A DNA stretch of 64,000 nucleotides. It comes from Cotesia glomerata (lineage: Eukaryota; Arthropoda; Insecta; Hymenoptera; Braconidae). The stretch is taken from assembly GCF_020080835.1 (NCBI RefSeq), contig NC_058167.1:14779403-14843402 (forward strand), in the 5' to 3' direction. Shown piece after piece: positions 1 to 12,900 of the stretch. A model generated the notes under the pieces. It searched no databases. It was given only the letters and a program-made list of their open reading frames with translations, and was not told the DNA's origin. Each line of letters opens with the position of its first letter. Within the stretch, counting starts at the first letter, position 1. The position numbers and the translations under genes were made by a program.

Positions 1-1228
1 GTTGGAATATTGTATCTGCATGTTTATTTAAAATGTAAGAAGGCATTTATAGCACGTGCCGGCTTTTAATCTATCATTTTTTTATTATTAATTATTATTA
101 TCGACACCAATTTTTTAAAATTTCATGAGCTTGAAATTATTAGACAATTTTGGTTTTAAAAAAAAAAATTTTTTTTAAATTTTGTTAAAACTAGAAAAAA
201 AAACCAAAAAATTTTTTAAAGTCTGATATTTTCAGTATCATTAAATTTCACATTTCTGCATCAATCACCTTGAGTAGGTTTCATGTCTGTTACTTTGTAT
301 ACATCTTCACATATTTATGTATTTTTTATGTACATACATAATAGATATGTTAGAACAAAAAAAATGTTTAGTAATATTATTGTTATAAACAATCAAAAGA
401 GCAACATTTCAATAAAATTTTTTTTTTAATTTATTTTTTTTTATTTTTTGTTTCAAAATTATTATTTTTAATTTACACTGAATTTTTGTCACAAATTAAT
501 TTAATATAAAAAAAAAATTTTAAAAGTGAACTTTTGAAAATTGTAAAATTTTTTTTTATACATCCAAAAAAAAATAAGTAAAATTTTTATTTAAAAAATT
601 AGTAAAATTTTAATTTAAAAAATTTAAAACTAAAAAAAAATTTCGCTAGATATAAAATTTTTTTCAATATTAAAAAATGGAATTTTATAATAAATTTTCC
701 ACAAAAATTCAGTGTAATTAGTCGCAAAAAAAATAAAAACAATTTTCACATGACACTAAATAAAAAAAATTGGGTTGTATGGCCAATAATTTGCTTTCAG
801 GAGCTGTCGCCTTGAAATCCTTAGAAGACGAAGCATTAATAAAAGCATATTTTGTTTTTTAAATTTGATCACTCAAACTGTGATCATTAAGTTCACTAAA
901 ATGAACAAATACGAACTAAGATCGATATTAATTACATAAGAATAAGAATAATAATATTAATAATAATAACAATAAAAAAATTATTTATCTCTTGAGTAAA
1001 TACGAGGAGCATTGATAAATCATCGATCATAAAAAACCCGGCAATATTTTTCACTAAAAACTCCTTGTATCTGCCGCCTTTTTCAATAATCCCTCGAAAA
1101 AAACTAAAAACGAATTAATAAATAAATAAATAATTAAAAGAAATAAAAAAGAGGGAAACGAAGCAATGGTCCTTCGACACAACAATGATGTATACGATTT
1201 TTCAACATGAAAATATAATATATTGTAG

Positions 1229-1229
<1 letters not shown>

Positions 1230-1306
<77 letters not shown>
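1230..1306. repeat. (AT)n microsatellite
   Basis: About 38 uninterrupted AT dinucleotides, followed by two TATAAATATATAT-type variants up to about 1333. It is likely length-polymorphic and hard to assemble. Confidence 0.95.
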
Positions 1307-1311
<5 letters not shown>

Positions 1312-1907
1312 ATATATATTATAAATATATATAGGAAAATAATGAAATAATTAAAAAATAAAAATAGTCTCTAGGTTTAAATACCAGCTAAGATCACTTG
1401 CTTTGTATCACTTATTTTATTTTTGTTTTTTATATATAAATATATATATTATATTATATATAATTATTGAAAAAAAATCATCAATGCCATTATCATTAAA
1501 CGTGATCAAATTTTCTACAATAAGTCTCGAATTAACGGACACATTTTATTATTTGTTTATAAAAAAAAAAAAAAAAGAAATAAATAATTACTTAAATATG
1601 TTACTAGATGAATTGTCTTGAGTGATATATAAGGTGTGCTAATTAATAAATAAATTTTCAAGAGACAAAAAGTAAATAATTAGTGTTTAGAAACTAAAAT
1701 AAATAAAAAACGGAAAGGATGGTTTCCTTTTTTATTGTAAAAATATTGAGGCGATAAAACGAGCACACTATTGTAAGTTAACAATTATTATTTATTGTTA
1801 ACGTAATTAACGTCGTATTCGAGAGAAATTGACTAAAAGTAGTTGTTTTTAATGTTTACTTTATTTTGCAAAAAAAAAATTTCAAAAATTCCGTACATGA
1901 AAAAAAT

Positions 1908-1975
1908 GGACTGGCAACAAGCGAATGTTGATAAACATGTACTCGGAAAGATCAGGGTTCGAATCCTGGTGACTG
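1908..1975 (+). ncRNA. tRNA-like Pol III promoter remnant
   Basis: A perfect T-arm (CAGGGTTCGAATCCTGG) is preceded by a weak D-arm-like stretch and followed directly by a run of more than 20 T, as in a Pol III terminator. No convincing acceptor stem forms, so this looks like a degraded tRNA-derived sequence and not a working tRNA gene. Confidence 0.35.
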
Positions 1976-3254
1976 TTTTTTTTTTTTTTTTTTTTTTTGA
2001 AATGTTTTAATAACTATTTTTGGGCAATTGTCTGACTCGTTGCGACCAGTACAAGTGCATACGGCACAGCTAGTATACGAGTAATAAAAAAACGTTGATG
2101 TTAATGTATAAATAAAAAAAATGAAATCATTTACAGAAGTCTTAGGCACTACACAACTTTTATTGATTTAAATAAATATTAATTATTAATTAATAATAAA
2201 AAAACAGAGAAAATACGATTAATTGAATTAATTAAGGACACTAAAAAAAATAAGGTTTTAAAATCTTAATACGTATTATTGTGAATTATTATGAATTTGC
2301 TGTATAAATATTAATAATAATAATTATAATTATGATAATGATATTTTTACTCATAATCAATCCCTTGATCTATAATTATTTAAACATATATTTTACGTCG
2401 CCGTCCTAGTTTGTTTTTGTCCATTTAAATTGTGTTTTTATCGATATTTTGTAAAACGGAACCATTTTTATAATCACTGACGTTATCAGTAGGAAGAATT
2501 TATATTTGATTAGTTTTTAGATTTTTTTTTTCTTTTAAAATTAGTGATTTATTTTATTGTAATTATTGCAGATGCGATGACGTTGGTAAAGTGTGATGGT
2601 TACGAGATACGACAGTATACCATAAGATTATTGTAATGATAAATAAAAAACATTATGATAAACTCAATAAAATGCTATTAAATTATTTGTGGTTTTATTT
2701 TTTATTCAATATTATTGTTTTATTCATAATTTTGACACCTATAAATATTTTAACAAAAAATTTTGTTTGTAAATTATTTATTTAATTTCTATAATTAAGT
2801 TGCTGAGAAAGTCGATGAAAGTTTCAATATAAATTTTGAATAATTTTAATCCATCTTGTTCCCATAAATTTAATAATTATTTTATTTGCCAAGGACACAA
2901 ACAAATAATTAAAAATTTTTGACATTTTTCAAAATTTTCCACATAAAATATTGGAAGAATTTCCCCATTAATTTCTTCTTGCTCCAAAAGTCCAAAAATT
3001 ATTCTAAATGCAATTTTTTTAAAGTAATTAATAAATTCACTCGTTTAAAAAATTAAAAAAAAAATTTATTTCAAGATAATTTTTTTTTAGAAAAAAAAAT
3101 TAATAATAACTTAAGTTATTATTTATCAATAATTTTTCTAAAATACTTGGATAAAAAATTTGAATTAAATATATTTCAGTAATATTCTGATTTCTTCTGG
3201 TATTTAAAAAAAATTAAATTATAAATAATTTATTGAATCACAAAATAATTATGA

Positions 3255-3445
3255 AAATTAAATTAACCGACGTCTAAAAATTTTTAGAATTTTTTTTTTA
3301 TTGAAAAAATTATTACAAAAAATTTTTAAAAATTTTCATTTGTAAAAAACTTGAAAAACTATAAGTGCAATTTTTAAAAAATATTTCTTAGTTTTAATTT
3401 CATAAATGAAAAATCATCAAAAAATTAAAAAAAAAGCTAACTTTA
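3255..3445. repeat. copy of a dispersed A+T-rich repeat (family X)
   Basis: It contains the phrase CTATAAGTGCAATTTTTAA flanked by paired A- and T-runs. A reverse-complement version occurs at about 13125-13410 and a related one at 16280-16580. The boundaries are uncertain because of low complexity. Confidence 0.4.
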
Positions 3446-4984
3446 GTATTATAAATAATTTACATAATAAAAATAGTAAAAAGTATCTGAAATATATTTA
3501 ATTTATTTATTAAAGACCTAAACTATATTATAAAATTTTTTTCTGCCGGTCAATTGTCTGCAGATCAGCGGTCGTGTCACTAAAAAAATTTTAGGAAACA
3601 ATTAAAGTCCTATAATTTAAAATTAATAATTAATTCCTTAACCTGTAGATAAAAATTAAAAAAAAAAAATATTAATTAATAAAGAAGGGAGTAAAAAAAA
3701 AACAAATAATAAATCCATACGATTAATAATGAAACGTAACGCGTTTATTTTGTTATTAAATATATTTAATTAATAATAATAATATTAATATTTATATAAT
3801 TTATTTTATTTATATATTTTGTTTCGGTTATTAAGAGATCGAAGTGTCGATTATTTGCAAAAGTATGAAATTCTACCGAGCCTCCTCGTCAAAATCTAGT
3901 GACGAATTGTGAATATTATCGACAGGGTAATTTTATTTATATAATTTCAAATAAATTAATTCATTAATTATTTCATATTAATCTTTGTTGTTTAAATTTA
4001 TTTTCTTTTTTTTTTTTTTTCTAATCATTAAATTTTAATCCACTCTCATTACCATTTATACCATATGTATATATTTATAATTATAATTATTATTATTAAT
4101 AATAATAATGTGTCAATGTATGTGTATTTATACGGCGTGTACAGATTTTTTTAAAAATTATTTTAGTATTTATTTAGATAAGTAGAAAAACCCTTAATTG
4201 TAATATTATTTACGTGTAATTATTAATTTAATTAATAATTTATTTATTCATTAAATGCAAGTAATGAAACGTATGTTTGTTTATTATTAATCGATTATTA
4301 AACGAATAAATAGTCTCTCACTAATCAATGGGCATCAGCAGTTTAATTTATTTTATTACTCACTCCTTTAATTGAACTTATTTTATTATTATTTATTATT
4401 TATTATTTAACTAACTAATTTTCTTTTAATTATTTGTTCTGCATTTAATTAATTTTTTTTTCGTTTTATTTTTTTTTATTATTAATATTCAAATAGTTTA
4501 TGAACAGTTTGAAAAAATTAACTAGCATTGAATACTTTTTTTTTCACCCGGGTTTCGATCAAGGTTCAGGCGCGAATTTTTTTATTTATTTACCTAATTA
4601 TATTACAGCGCTAACAAATTCCGCGGTTACAATTTTTTTATTTACTAGATTTTATTTTATTTATTTACTTTTTTACAACGTCGCTTTTTTTTTTCGTTCA
4701 AATCTTTACTCCCTGTTTTGGTTTTATGTAAGTGGCGGTGGTTTACTGATTCATGAAAAATTAACATAAATATTTTTAAAAATATTAAAGTAAAAATTTT
4801 AAGAATTTTTTTGCGCTCTTAAATTTATTTTTTAATTTTAAATTTGTTATAAAATTTTTATCAATTTTTCAAATTTATTTTCTCTATAATAATAATTATA
4901 CAGAATAATTAATAATAATTAATTATTATTTAATAATTAGTTAATTAGTAATTAATTAATAATTATTAATCAGCATTTATTAAT

Positions 4985-5168
4985 GAGTAATTAATTTTTA
5001 ATAATTAGTTAGTAATTAATTTTTAATTAGTAATTAATTTTTAATTAGTAATTAATTTTAATTAGTAATTAATTTTTAATTAGTAATTAATTTTTAATTA
5101 GTAATTAATTTTAATTAATAATTAATTTTTAATTAGTAATTAATTTTTAATTAGTAATTAATTAGTGA
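4985..5168. repeat. TAATTAATTTTTAATTAG minisatellite
   Basis: A 17-18 bp unit (TAATTAATTTTTAATTAG with one-base length variants) is repeated head to tail about nine times. Confidence 0.85.
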
Positions 5169-6889
5169 TAAATTATCAATAATTATTTATTAATAATAAT
5201 TATTAATTAAAATTATTATTTAATAATTTATTAATTACTTCACAAAAAATTTCTTAAAATTTTTCTAAACAATAAATTATTCTTTTTTTCTAAAAAAAAA
5301 AATAAAAATTAATTTTCAATTTCAAAATTAATCATTCAAACATTTCGTATACACGACACAAAAATATTTTTCATGAATCTCAATAAATATAATTATTATC
5401 AAAATAATACTTCGTAAACATTTAAATATTAATTTGTTTTTATTAATTATAAATTTTATTGTTTTATTGTTTTTTACAATTGAATAAATCTACCGATATC
5501 AATGAATTATTAATTAATAATTAATAATAAGAAAACTGGCATGGAGTAATTTACAATTAAAAATTGAACTCGAGATTTTTTTTTTTCAAAAATGGTAAGT
5601 TACATGAAGACGATAGATAGCAAATTATTCACGGGAGAAATATATATTTACATATGTTGTATATGTATCAATATGTATTTATTAAATGTAATATATTTTC
5701 GTTTTAATAGTAATTCGTTTTATTTACCATTATCATTATTTATATTATATAAATTATTTTGTTAATATTAATATTAGGTTTAAATATTTAAAGCGGCATA
5801 TTCTAACCGATGACTTTCTTTTTTATAAATTTATTTTTACGGAAACTCGGAAATACCGCAAACATAATTTTAATTATTTTATTAATTGTATAAGAAACGG
5901 CATGTAAATTCTAATTCCAACATTAAATGGTAAGAAATAACTATATAATTTCGTTTTTTTATTTTTTACTGATTTTTAGATTAGTTTATTTATGTATTTA
6001 TTTTATATTTCATAATAAACGCGCATTTGTCATTATTTTATGACTGACGTCAAGGATTATTATCATTATCGTTATCATTATTATTATTATATTAATTTAC
6101 ACATACATCCAAGCTCTGTATACCATTCATGCTATTTATTTTATTCAAACGATCGTACAATTTATCTACAGTAGTCTTTTGTTTGTCTTTGTAGCTTAGA
6201 CAATTGTTTAATTCATTTTCAATTTAATTATTAAGATTTAAATAATTAGATTTTTTATTTTCAATTCATCGTTTATTTATTTTGTAAATTTGGTCTGATT
6301 TAAAACAATATTATTAGATTTCAAATTATCAACTCAGTTGGAAGGAGGGATGTTATTGCGTTAATGCTTTCTACAATTTGGATTAGATTTATCACAGAAA
6401 AACATCGTTAATTATAAATTTTACTCACATTTAACGCCTGTCATGCATAATTAGTTAATAATTTTTACCAAAACACAAATTTTATTTTAAAAATAAAAAA
6501 TGACAATTATTATTTCATTGAAAATAAATTTATGCCAATTTTTAATAATCTTAATTTTATTTTAATTTTTTGCCAGATATACAATTCTAAATTAATTACT
6601 CGCAATTAACCAATGGCAGTATATCAAATGTGTTAAAAATTTTGATCTAATTACACAATCATTTTTTTTTATTATTCTTATTATTAAATTATATAAAACA
6701 ATTAAACAGAAGAATTATTAATTAATATTATCTTCAATCCATTTGTTATTATTAATAAGCACCTTATTTAATAGACAATTTAAAGTACCAAAATTTTAAA
6801 TTATTATTCACGAGTAAATAAGATAGTAAGCAGATTAATTAATTTAACAATTATTTCTTCACAAATCTTTATACAATTAAAAATTTTGC

Positions 6890-7100
6890 GTCAAAAAACT
6901 TGGTGTTAAAAATTTTTTGTTAAATATTTAACACTTTTATGTGTAATTTAATATTTATTTTGTTAAATTAATACAAAAAAGTGTTAAATATTTAACATAA
7001 AAATATTTTAACACATTAAAATATTTAAATATTTAAAATATTTTATATTTTAACATAAAAATTTTTAACACAAAAAATTTTTTAACGCAATGACGCAAAA
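6890..7100. repeat. A+T-rich fold-back sequence
   Basis: GTGTTAAAAATTTTTTGTTAA-like sequence at the left is mirrored by TTAACACAAAAAATTTTTTAA at the right, with repeated TTAAATATTTAACA phrases between. It is probably a small MITE remnant. Confidence 0.4.
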
Positions 7101-7944
7101 TTTTTTACTTAGTCTGATTTTTCACCATAAAATTTGAACGGACAACGGATAGAATAAAATTATTAACGCACGGCGTAATTTAACATGATAATCTATTATT
7201 AATTAATTGAATAATAATAATAATAATAATAATCTAATTAATGAATGAATAAAATCCGTGAATCTCAACCCTGAAGACTAAAATTTGGCAATAGCTACAA
7301 TAAAAAATTCGATGCATTTACAATAAAAGTAACCATTATATCTTGATAATAAATTTGACAAGTTAAACCCTGTTACATATAATATTAATAATAAAAAATG
7401 AATCAGCTCAATGAAATATTCGATTGGCTTTAATCATCTTTGCACACTTAATTAATAATAAACCTTTCTCACGTTTAATTTATTTATACGTTTGTTTTGA
7501 CCTTAACTACATCTTAATCTCTCTTGCTCTCAAAATTCTCAGTAATCATTTATCCCTTTATTTATTACACAATTATTAAATTACCAGAGAATCTATTTAG
7601 GATTTAATTTAATTAATTTATTTATTTAAAGTGTAGTGAAAACACGAGAGTGATATCTAAACGCAATGATTCACGCGTTAATAGAGGCGAGGAATAAAAC
7701 ATAGATTTTTTTTAATATTTATAACTCGCCAGACGATCGCACTTTTGGATTAATTTGTTAAATTAATTATTAATATTTATTATTATTTATAATGAAATTT
7801 CTGTCTTAGTTCATTAAAACCGTTCACCGAGATCGCTTTCAGTTGTCAGTCCACAAATATATGAAGCTCTATTTTATTTGATAACTGACCCCGGTGACCC
7901 GGACAGTGTGATAATCTATTATGAGAAATTTAATTAAAAGTCTT

Positions 7945-7982
<38 letters not shown>

Positions 7983-9391
7983 CAATATAAGCACTTGATC
8001 GATTTGCTTTGTTAGTTTTTTTTCTTTTGTCTATTATTATAATTATTATTTATAGTTATTTATAGTATTTATATATTTATAATATTTATAATTTTAATTA
8101 TTTGTTCCAACCACGAGAATCGACGGTCACTGACACGATTATCGTTAAATAATAGTGAGAATCCGGCTCACATACCAACTCAATAAATGCCAGCATGTCA
8201 CGCATCCAATAGTACACAAGCTAGCTAATTTATCTTTTTTTTTATATAATAATAATCATAATAAATTTTATTGGAATAATAACAATCTGATGATACAGTA
8301 AAAAATTTTTTGTTTCAATTATTTTTTTTTTTTTTTTTTAATTAATTCTTATGCATTAAGATTTTATTAATTAAAAATAATCTATTAATTTAAAAAAAAA
8401 ATGTCAAATTAATTAAATTATTTCTTCATCAAAATTAAAAATTTTTTATAGCTGGTATTAATATTGACATTTTTTAAGACTAAATATAAAATTTTAATTA
8501 TAAATTTTTACATTAATTTAAAAGAAGAAATTTTGTTCCAAGAATTATTTTTAAAAATTTTATATTGAATTAAGAAGAAAAATTTTTTAATAAATTTAAA
8601 TTAAAAAAAAAAATTTCTGCCTGATTCAAAACAGCTGAATTCGTCACAATAAATTCTTTTGGTAAAAAATAATTTTTTACTTTTTATCAGTGCCGAATAT
8701 TAATTATAAATTTTAAAAGAAAAAATTTCGTTCCAAGAATTATTTCAAAAAATTTTATATAGAATTAAGAAAAATTCTTTAATAAATTTAAATTAACTTT
8801 TGGTAAAAAATAATTTTTTCGGTGTGAAATATAATAACAAAAAATTTTTACTGCAAATCTCTTTCTTCTTTATAATAATAATAATAATCTTTAAGCAATC
8901 TTGAAGTCCAGCCGATCAAGCGCGTTAATAATCGTATAAAAAGCGGCTCTTTGATAGAAGACCTGTTCGCTGGCCGTCAAGATTGGACGCATCGCAAGTT
9001 GGCATGTAATTAAACATAATAATAATATATAATCTTTAACAAATAAATCGATTCAATATAATAAACGTCGTATAAATACGCATATACTTATTTTAAACGT
9101 ATTATATACATAATTAGATAAAGTTATAATTTATAATAATAATATAAGAAGATATAGCTATAACTATAATTAATATTAAATAAATAAAGAAACAAAGTGT
9201 CCTTCCCTATTGATGAAAGGCTGATCAGCCGTATTATCAAAAAGTGACCCCTTCTGGTCGTCGTTTAATTAACTAAGACAACAACAGTCTTAAGAAGATG
9301 GATTGGCGGCGCCTCACTTGACTTTGCAGGCAGAAAGACCCCGCGAAGAAGCTTGGACATCGCCGGACCACCGTCCAGGGTCCCACGTTGG

Positions 9392-9936
9392 CTAGCACCA
9401 ATCGTCTTCGTCGCTGTCGGAGTGCCGGGACCGGGGTATCCTTTGCTTGCTGGAGGACAACCCGGCTGAGGGCGGCTTGAACCCGTTGGGAACCGGGCTG
9501 GGCAGAAGCCGACCGCCGCGACCCATAGCGACCGCTTGCTCGAAGCTGAGTGGGCACTGAGGCGGCCCCGCCGGTGGAATGTTCCCCATGTGGTGGACTG
9601 GAACTTGTGCCGGGTGGTGGCCCATCAGGTGGGGCCCGTGGGTCGGCGATGCGTTCAGCTTCGGGAAGTTTATGTTCGATGGCTTCAGCTGGAGCGTCGA
9701 TGGCTTGTTCGGCGTTGGGGGCAGACGACGGCCTTGCCCACGGCGGGTTACTAGCACCGGGTAGCTGTGCTGGTGCGGGTGATGGTGGTGATGAGGGTGG
9801 ATCGGCTGACGGCGAGACGCTGGGCTCGGGCTCCGGGAACGCTGTTCCAGGCTCGTCGTTCCGTAGTGCCGGCCGTGGTCCATCCGGTGGACCGGGCTCG
9901 GCGATCGCGCCGGACTCGTCGACGCGCTCCATGGAC
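9392..9936 (-). CDS. cac: cac visible exon 32 (terminal exon, C-terminus)
   Basis: The acceptor is CCTTAG|GTCC at 9937 and the stop TAG is at 9394-9392. In the frame set by exon 30 or 31 it encodes about 180 residues rich in Ser, Pro, Arg and His. It carries RSPSP-type repeats, the motif RRLPPTP (about residues 1969-1975, the RxLPxTP consensus for RIM-BP SH3 domains) and the terminus DEDDWC, a PDZ ligand known in Cav2 channels. The exon is much more GC-rich than its surroundings. A second reading frame of the same strand stays open across the whole exon (see findings). Confidence 0.96.
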
Positions 9937-12900
9937 CTAAGGTTTTTTTAGAAGGTTAGTTTTGTGAGGCTGGTTACTTTGGGAGAGTAATGCGGGATTT
10001 AAGGGTTTTCAAGCTGAGGTAAGTGCGGTTTTTTTTTGTGCTGAAGGTGATACTGAAGGTAGCAAATAATAAATTTTTAATGATACTGAATAAATAAAAT
10101 TTTGCTTTATTAAATAATGACTTTTGTTAAATTGAACTGTATTTTCTTAACTGTTGACTTTTTTAAAGATATAAGCTCATCTCGATGTTACACTCATCAA
10201 AAGCTTTCATTTGAGTACCCACATGCATTTTCATATATTTTTCATGTATACATATATATAATATATATAAATATATAAAATATATGAAAAATTGATGTGG
10301 GTACTCAAATAAAAGGTCTCGATGAGTGTAATGTCAGGGTGAGCTTATATCTTTAAAAATGTCAGTAGTTCACAAGATACAAGGTCATTTCTTAAATACT
10401 GAAATTTTTAAAGATATAAGCTCATCCTGATGTTACACTCATCAAGAGCTTTCATTTGAGTACCCACATGCATTTTCATATATTTTTCATATATACATAT
10501 ATAATATATATAATATGTAAAATATATGAAAAATTGATGTGGGTACTCAAATAAAAGGTCTCGATGGATGTATTGTCGTGATGAGCTTATATCTTTTAAA
10601 ATGTCAATAGTTCACAAGATACAAAGTAATTTCTTAATTACTAATATTTTTGAAGATATAAGCTCATCCCGATGTTACACTCATCAAGAGCTTTCATTTG
10701 AGTACCCACATGCATTTTTGATATATTTTTCATATATACATATATGTAATATATATAAATATATAAAATATATGAAAAATTGATGTGGGTACTCAAATGA
10801 AAGGTCTCGATGAGTATAACATCGGGGTGACTTTATATCGTTAAAAATATTAATAGTTTACGAGATACAAAGTAATTACTTAATTACTAATATTTTTGAA
10901 GATATAAGCTCATCCCGATGTTACACTCATCAAGAGCTTTCATTTGAGTACCCACATGCATTTTTGATATATTTTTCATATATACATATATATAAATATA
11001 TGAAATATATGAAAAATTGATGTGGGTACTCAAATGAAAGCTCTTGATGAATATAATGTCAAGGTGAGCTTATATCTTTAAAAATGTCAATAGTTCACGA
11101 GATACAAGGTCATTTTAAGAAATGACTTATGTATCTAGAGATCGAGAATTTTCGAATGCAGCCTAAATACTTATCATCATAAATTGATCATCGGTAAGAA
11201 TGATATGAAATCGTGAATATCTTCAGTATCATTAATTTTATGTTTTTTTTTCTTGATAATTAAAGAAAATTTTGTAAATAATGTTACTGATAGAAGACAA
11301 TTTTTTTTATTAAAAAAATTGATAAATTGCAACTTCAGTATCATAATTGAAGAAGATGATAAATTTTTTTTTTTATTACATTCAAATTATAAAAACTACT
11401 TAAAAATTTTGCAATTATAACATTCCCAATTTTAATTTATTATAATTATAATTTATGTAATGATAATTTTGAATAAAAATATGCCCATCACAAAATTTTA
11501 CTTATTTTTTTAAAATTATATATATATATATATATATATTACAATCGTCAAAATTAAAACTCAAAATGAATCATTTTCTTCAATATGTGCATAAAGCCCA
11601 ATAACAACTATATCACATACCTAGATACCAGCATGATACGCTAATCATCGAAAAAAATCGTGTAAGTGAGATGAACGTGTTTTCAAAGCACATGCATCTG
11701 TCACGTGCATTTTTCGATTGTGTGTAATATACATTGTATACCATATATTCCAAATAAATAGTACATGTGTTATTATGATTATTATTATAAATTTAAATTC
11801 AACAAAACAAACATAAATAAAATAACAATTTTTGTAAACAATAAAATTGCGATATGTGTTGCTCTAATCTAGTGTCGTGTTGGTAGAGTGTTTTTTGTTG
11901 TTATTGTTTGTGTAAACAAAAAGATGTTGTACTTCGTGCTGTAATAGGATTTAATTATAATTATAAAAAGTAATAATAATAATAGCAGTAAATAATACAA
12001 AAAAAAATTGCAAAAGCTCAAACAATTAATTAAAGAAGAAAAGGGTGGAGGATAGTTAATACAGTAGTTTTGATTATTTTTTTGGATTTTTGTGATAATT
12101 TACCATCGTCATAATAGTCGTAGTGGTCGTAATAGTCTGTGTAGAGCGCATAACCCAAAAGAATGAGAAAAAAAACATATTACATCAAGTCACACAGAGC
12201 TCTGCCTCTTGCGAAGAAATATTTGTAGCAACATTCATGATTATTGTTAATGATTTTTTATCATAAGCTTTCAATTATTCTCTTATTTTCTTAAGCAACA
12301 TAAAAAAAATATGAATCAATAATTAACATTATTCATAATAACAAAAATTATCGTGTCTAAGGATCAAAGTCTTCGAAATTTAAAATTCAGATCAACAATT
12401 AAATTTTGCACATAAACATAAATTGTAATTAAATTGAAACAATTAGAAAAATAAAAAACACATCAACATTTAGAGTCGGGGAAAAAAGGCAAGACTTGAT
12501 CCTTTGATACGAATTTTTGAGCAGTTTTTATATATTTTTTTGTTCTATGTAAAGGCTTGTTAATTATAAAATTAATGAAATTATTTAGTGGCTTTAATTC
12601 TACTTTTTAAGTTTTTGCTGTTATTATGAATAATTTTAGATCTAAAAATAATTCTCAGCTGAAGGACGATAAACACGAGTTAGTAGTAACACTTATGAAG
12701 AATATAAGCAGTTCGTACCTCTTTTATGCCGATGATTGTACTGCGAATGTGGATGATGAATGTGTCGTTGAATTTCCACGACATTGGTCACTGTATCGCT
12801 AAAACCAACATCATGGTACTGGGGTTGATGGTGATCATATCTTGGTCTTCTCGATGGCGAAGGTGATCTATGTAATGGCGAATGTCTTCTAAAAATTTTT

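Larger units (their letters stand above)
1..9391. other. 3' UTR and downstream flank of cac, no gene seen
   Basis: Very A+T-rich sequence downstream of the cac stop codon. The short open frames here (for example 4500-4769) are low-complexity Phe/Leu/Tyr/Asn-rich and show no family signature. Part of it must be the cac 3' UTR, but AATAAA-like hexamers on the minus strand are too frequent to choose a polyadenylation site. A less A+T-rich island at about 8885-9010 could be a conserved UTR segment. Simple repeats and a tRNA-like sequence are listed separately. Confidence 0.6.

Noticed and set aside
4500..4769. 89-residue plus-strand open frame
   Set aside because: Low-complexity Phe/Leu/Tyr composition typical of A+T-rich non-coding DNA; no splice or promoter support.
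9273..9932. 219-residue open frame on the minus strand as an independent gene
   Set aside because: It overlaps the cac terminal exon in another frame and has no start context or homology. It is kept only as a possible alternative-splice frame.
9536..9951. Plus-strand open frames over the terminal exon
   Set aside because: Antisense shadows of a GC-rich coding exon.
10105..11210. CRISPR-like array of regular repeats
   Set aside because: Long palindromic units with no unique spacers in an insect intron; it is a transposon-type satellite.
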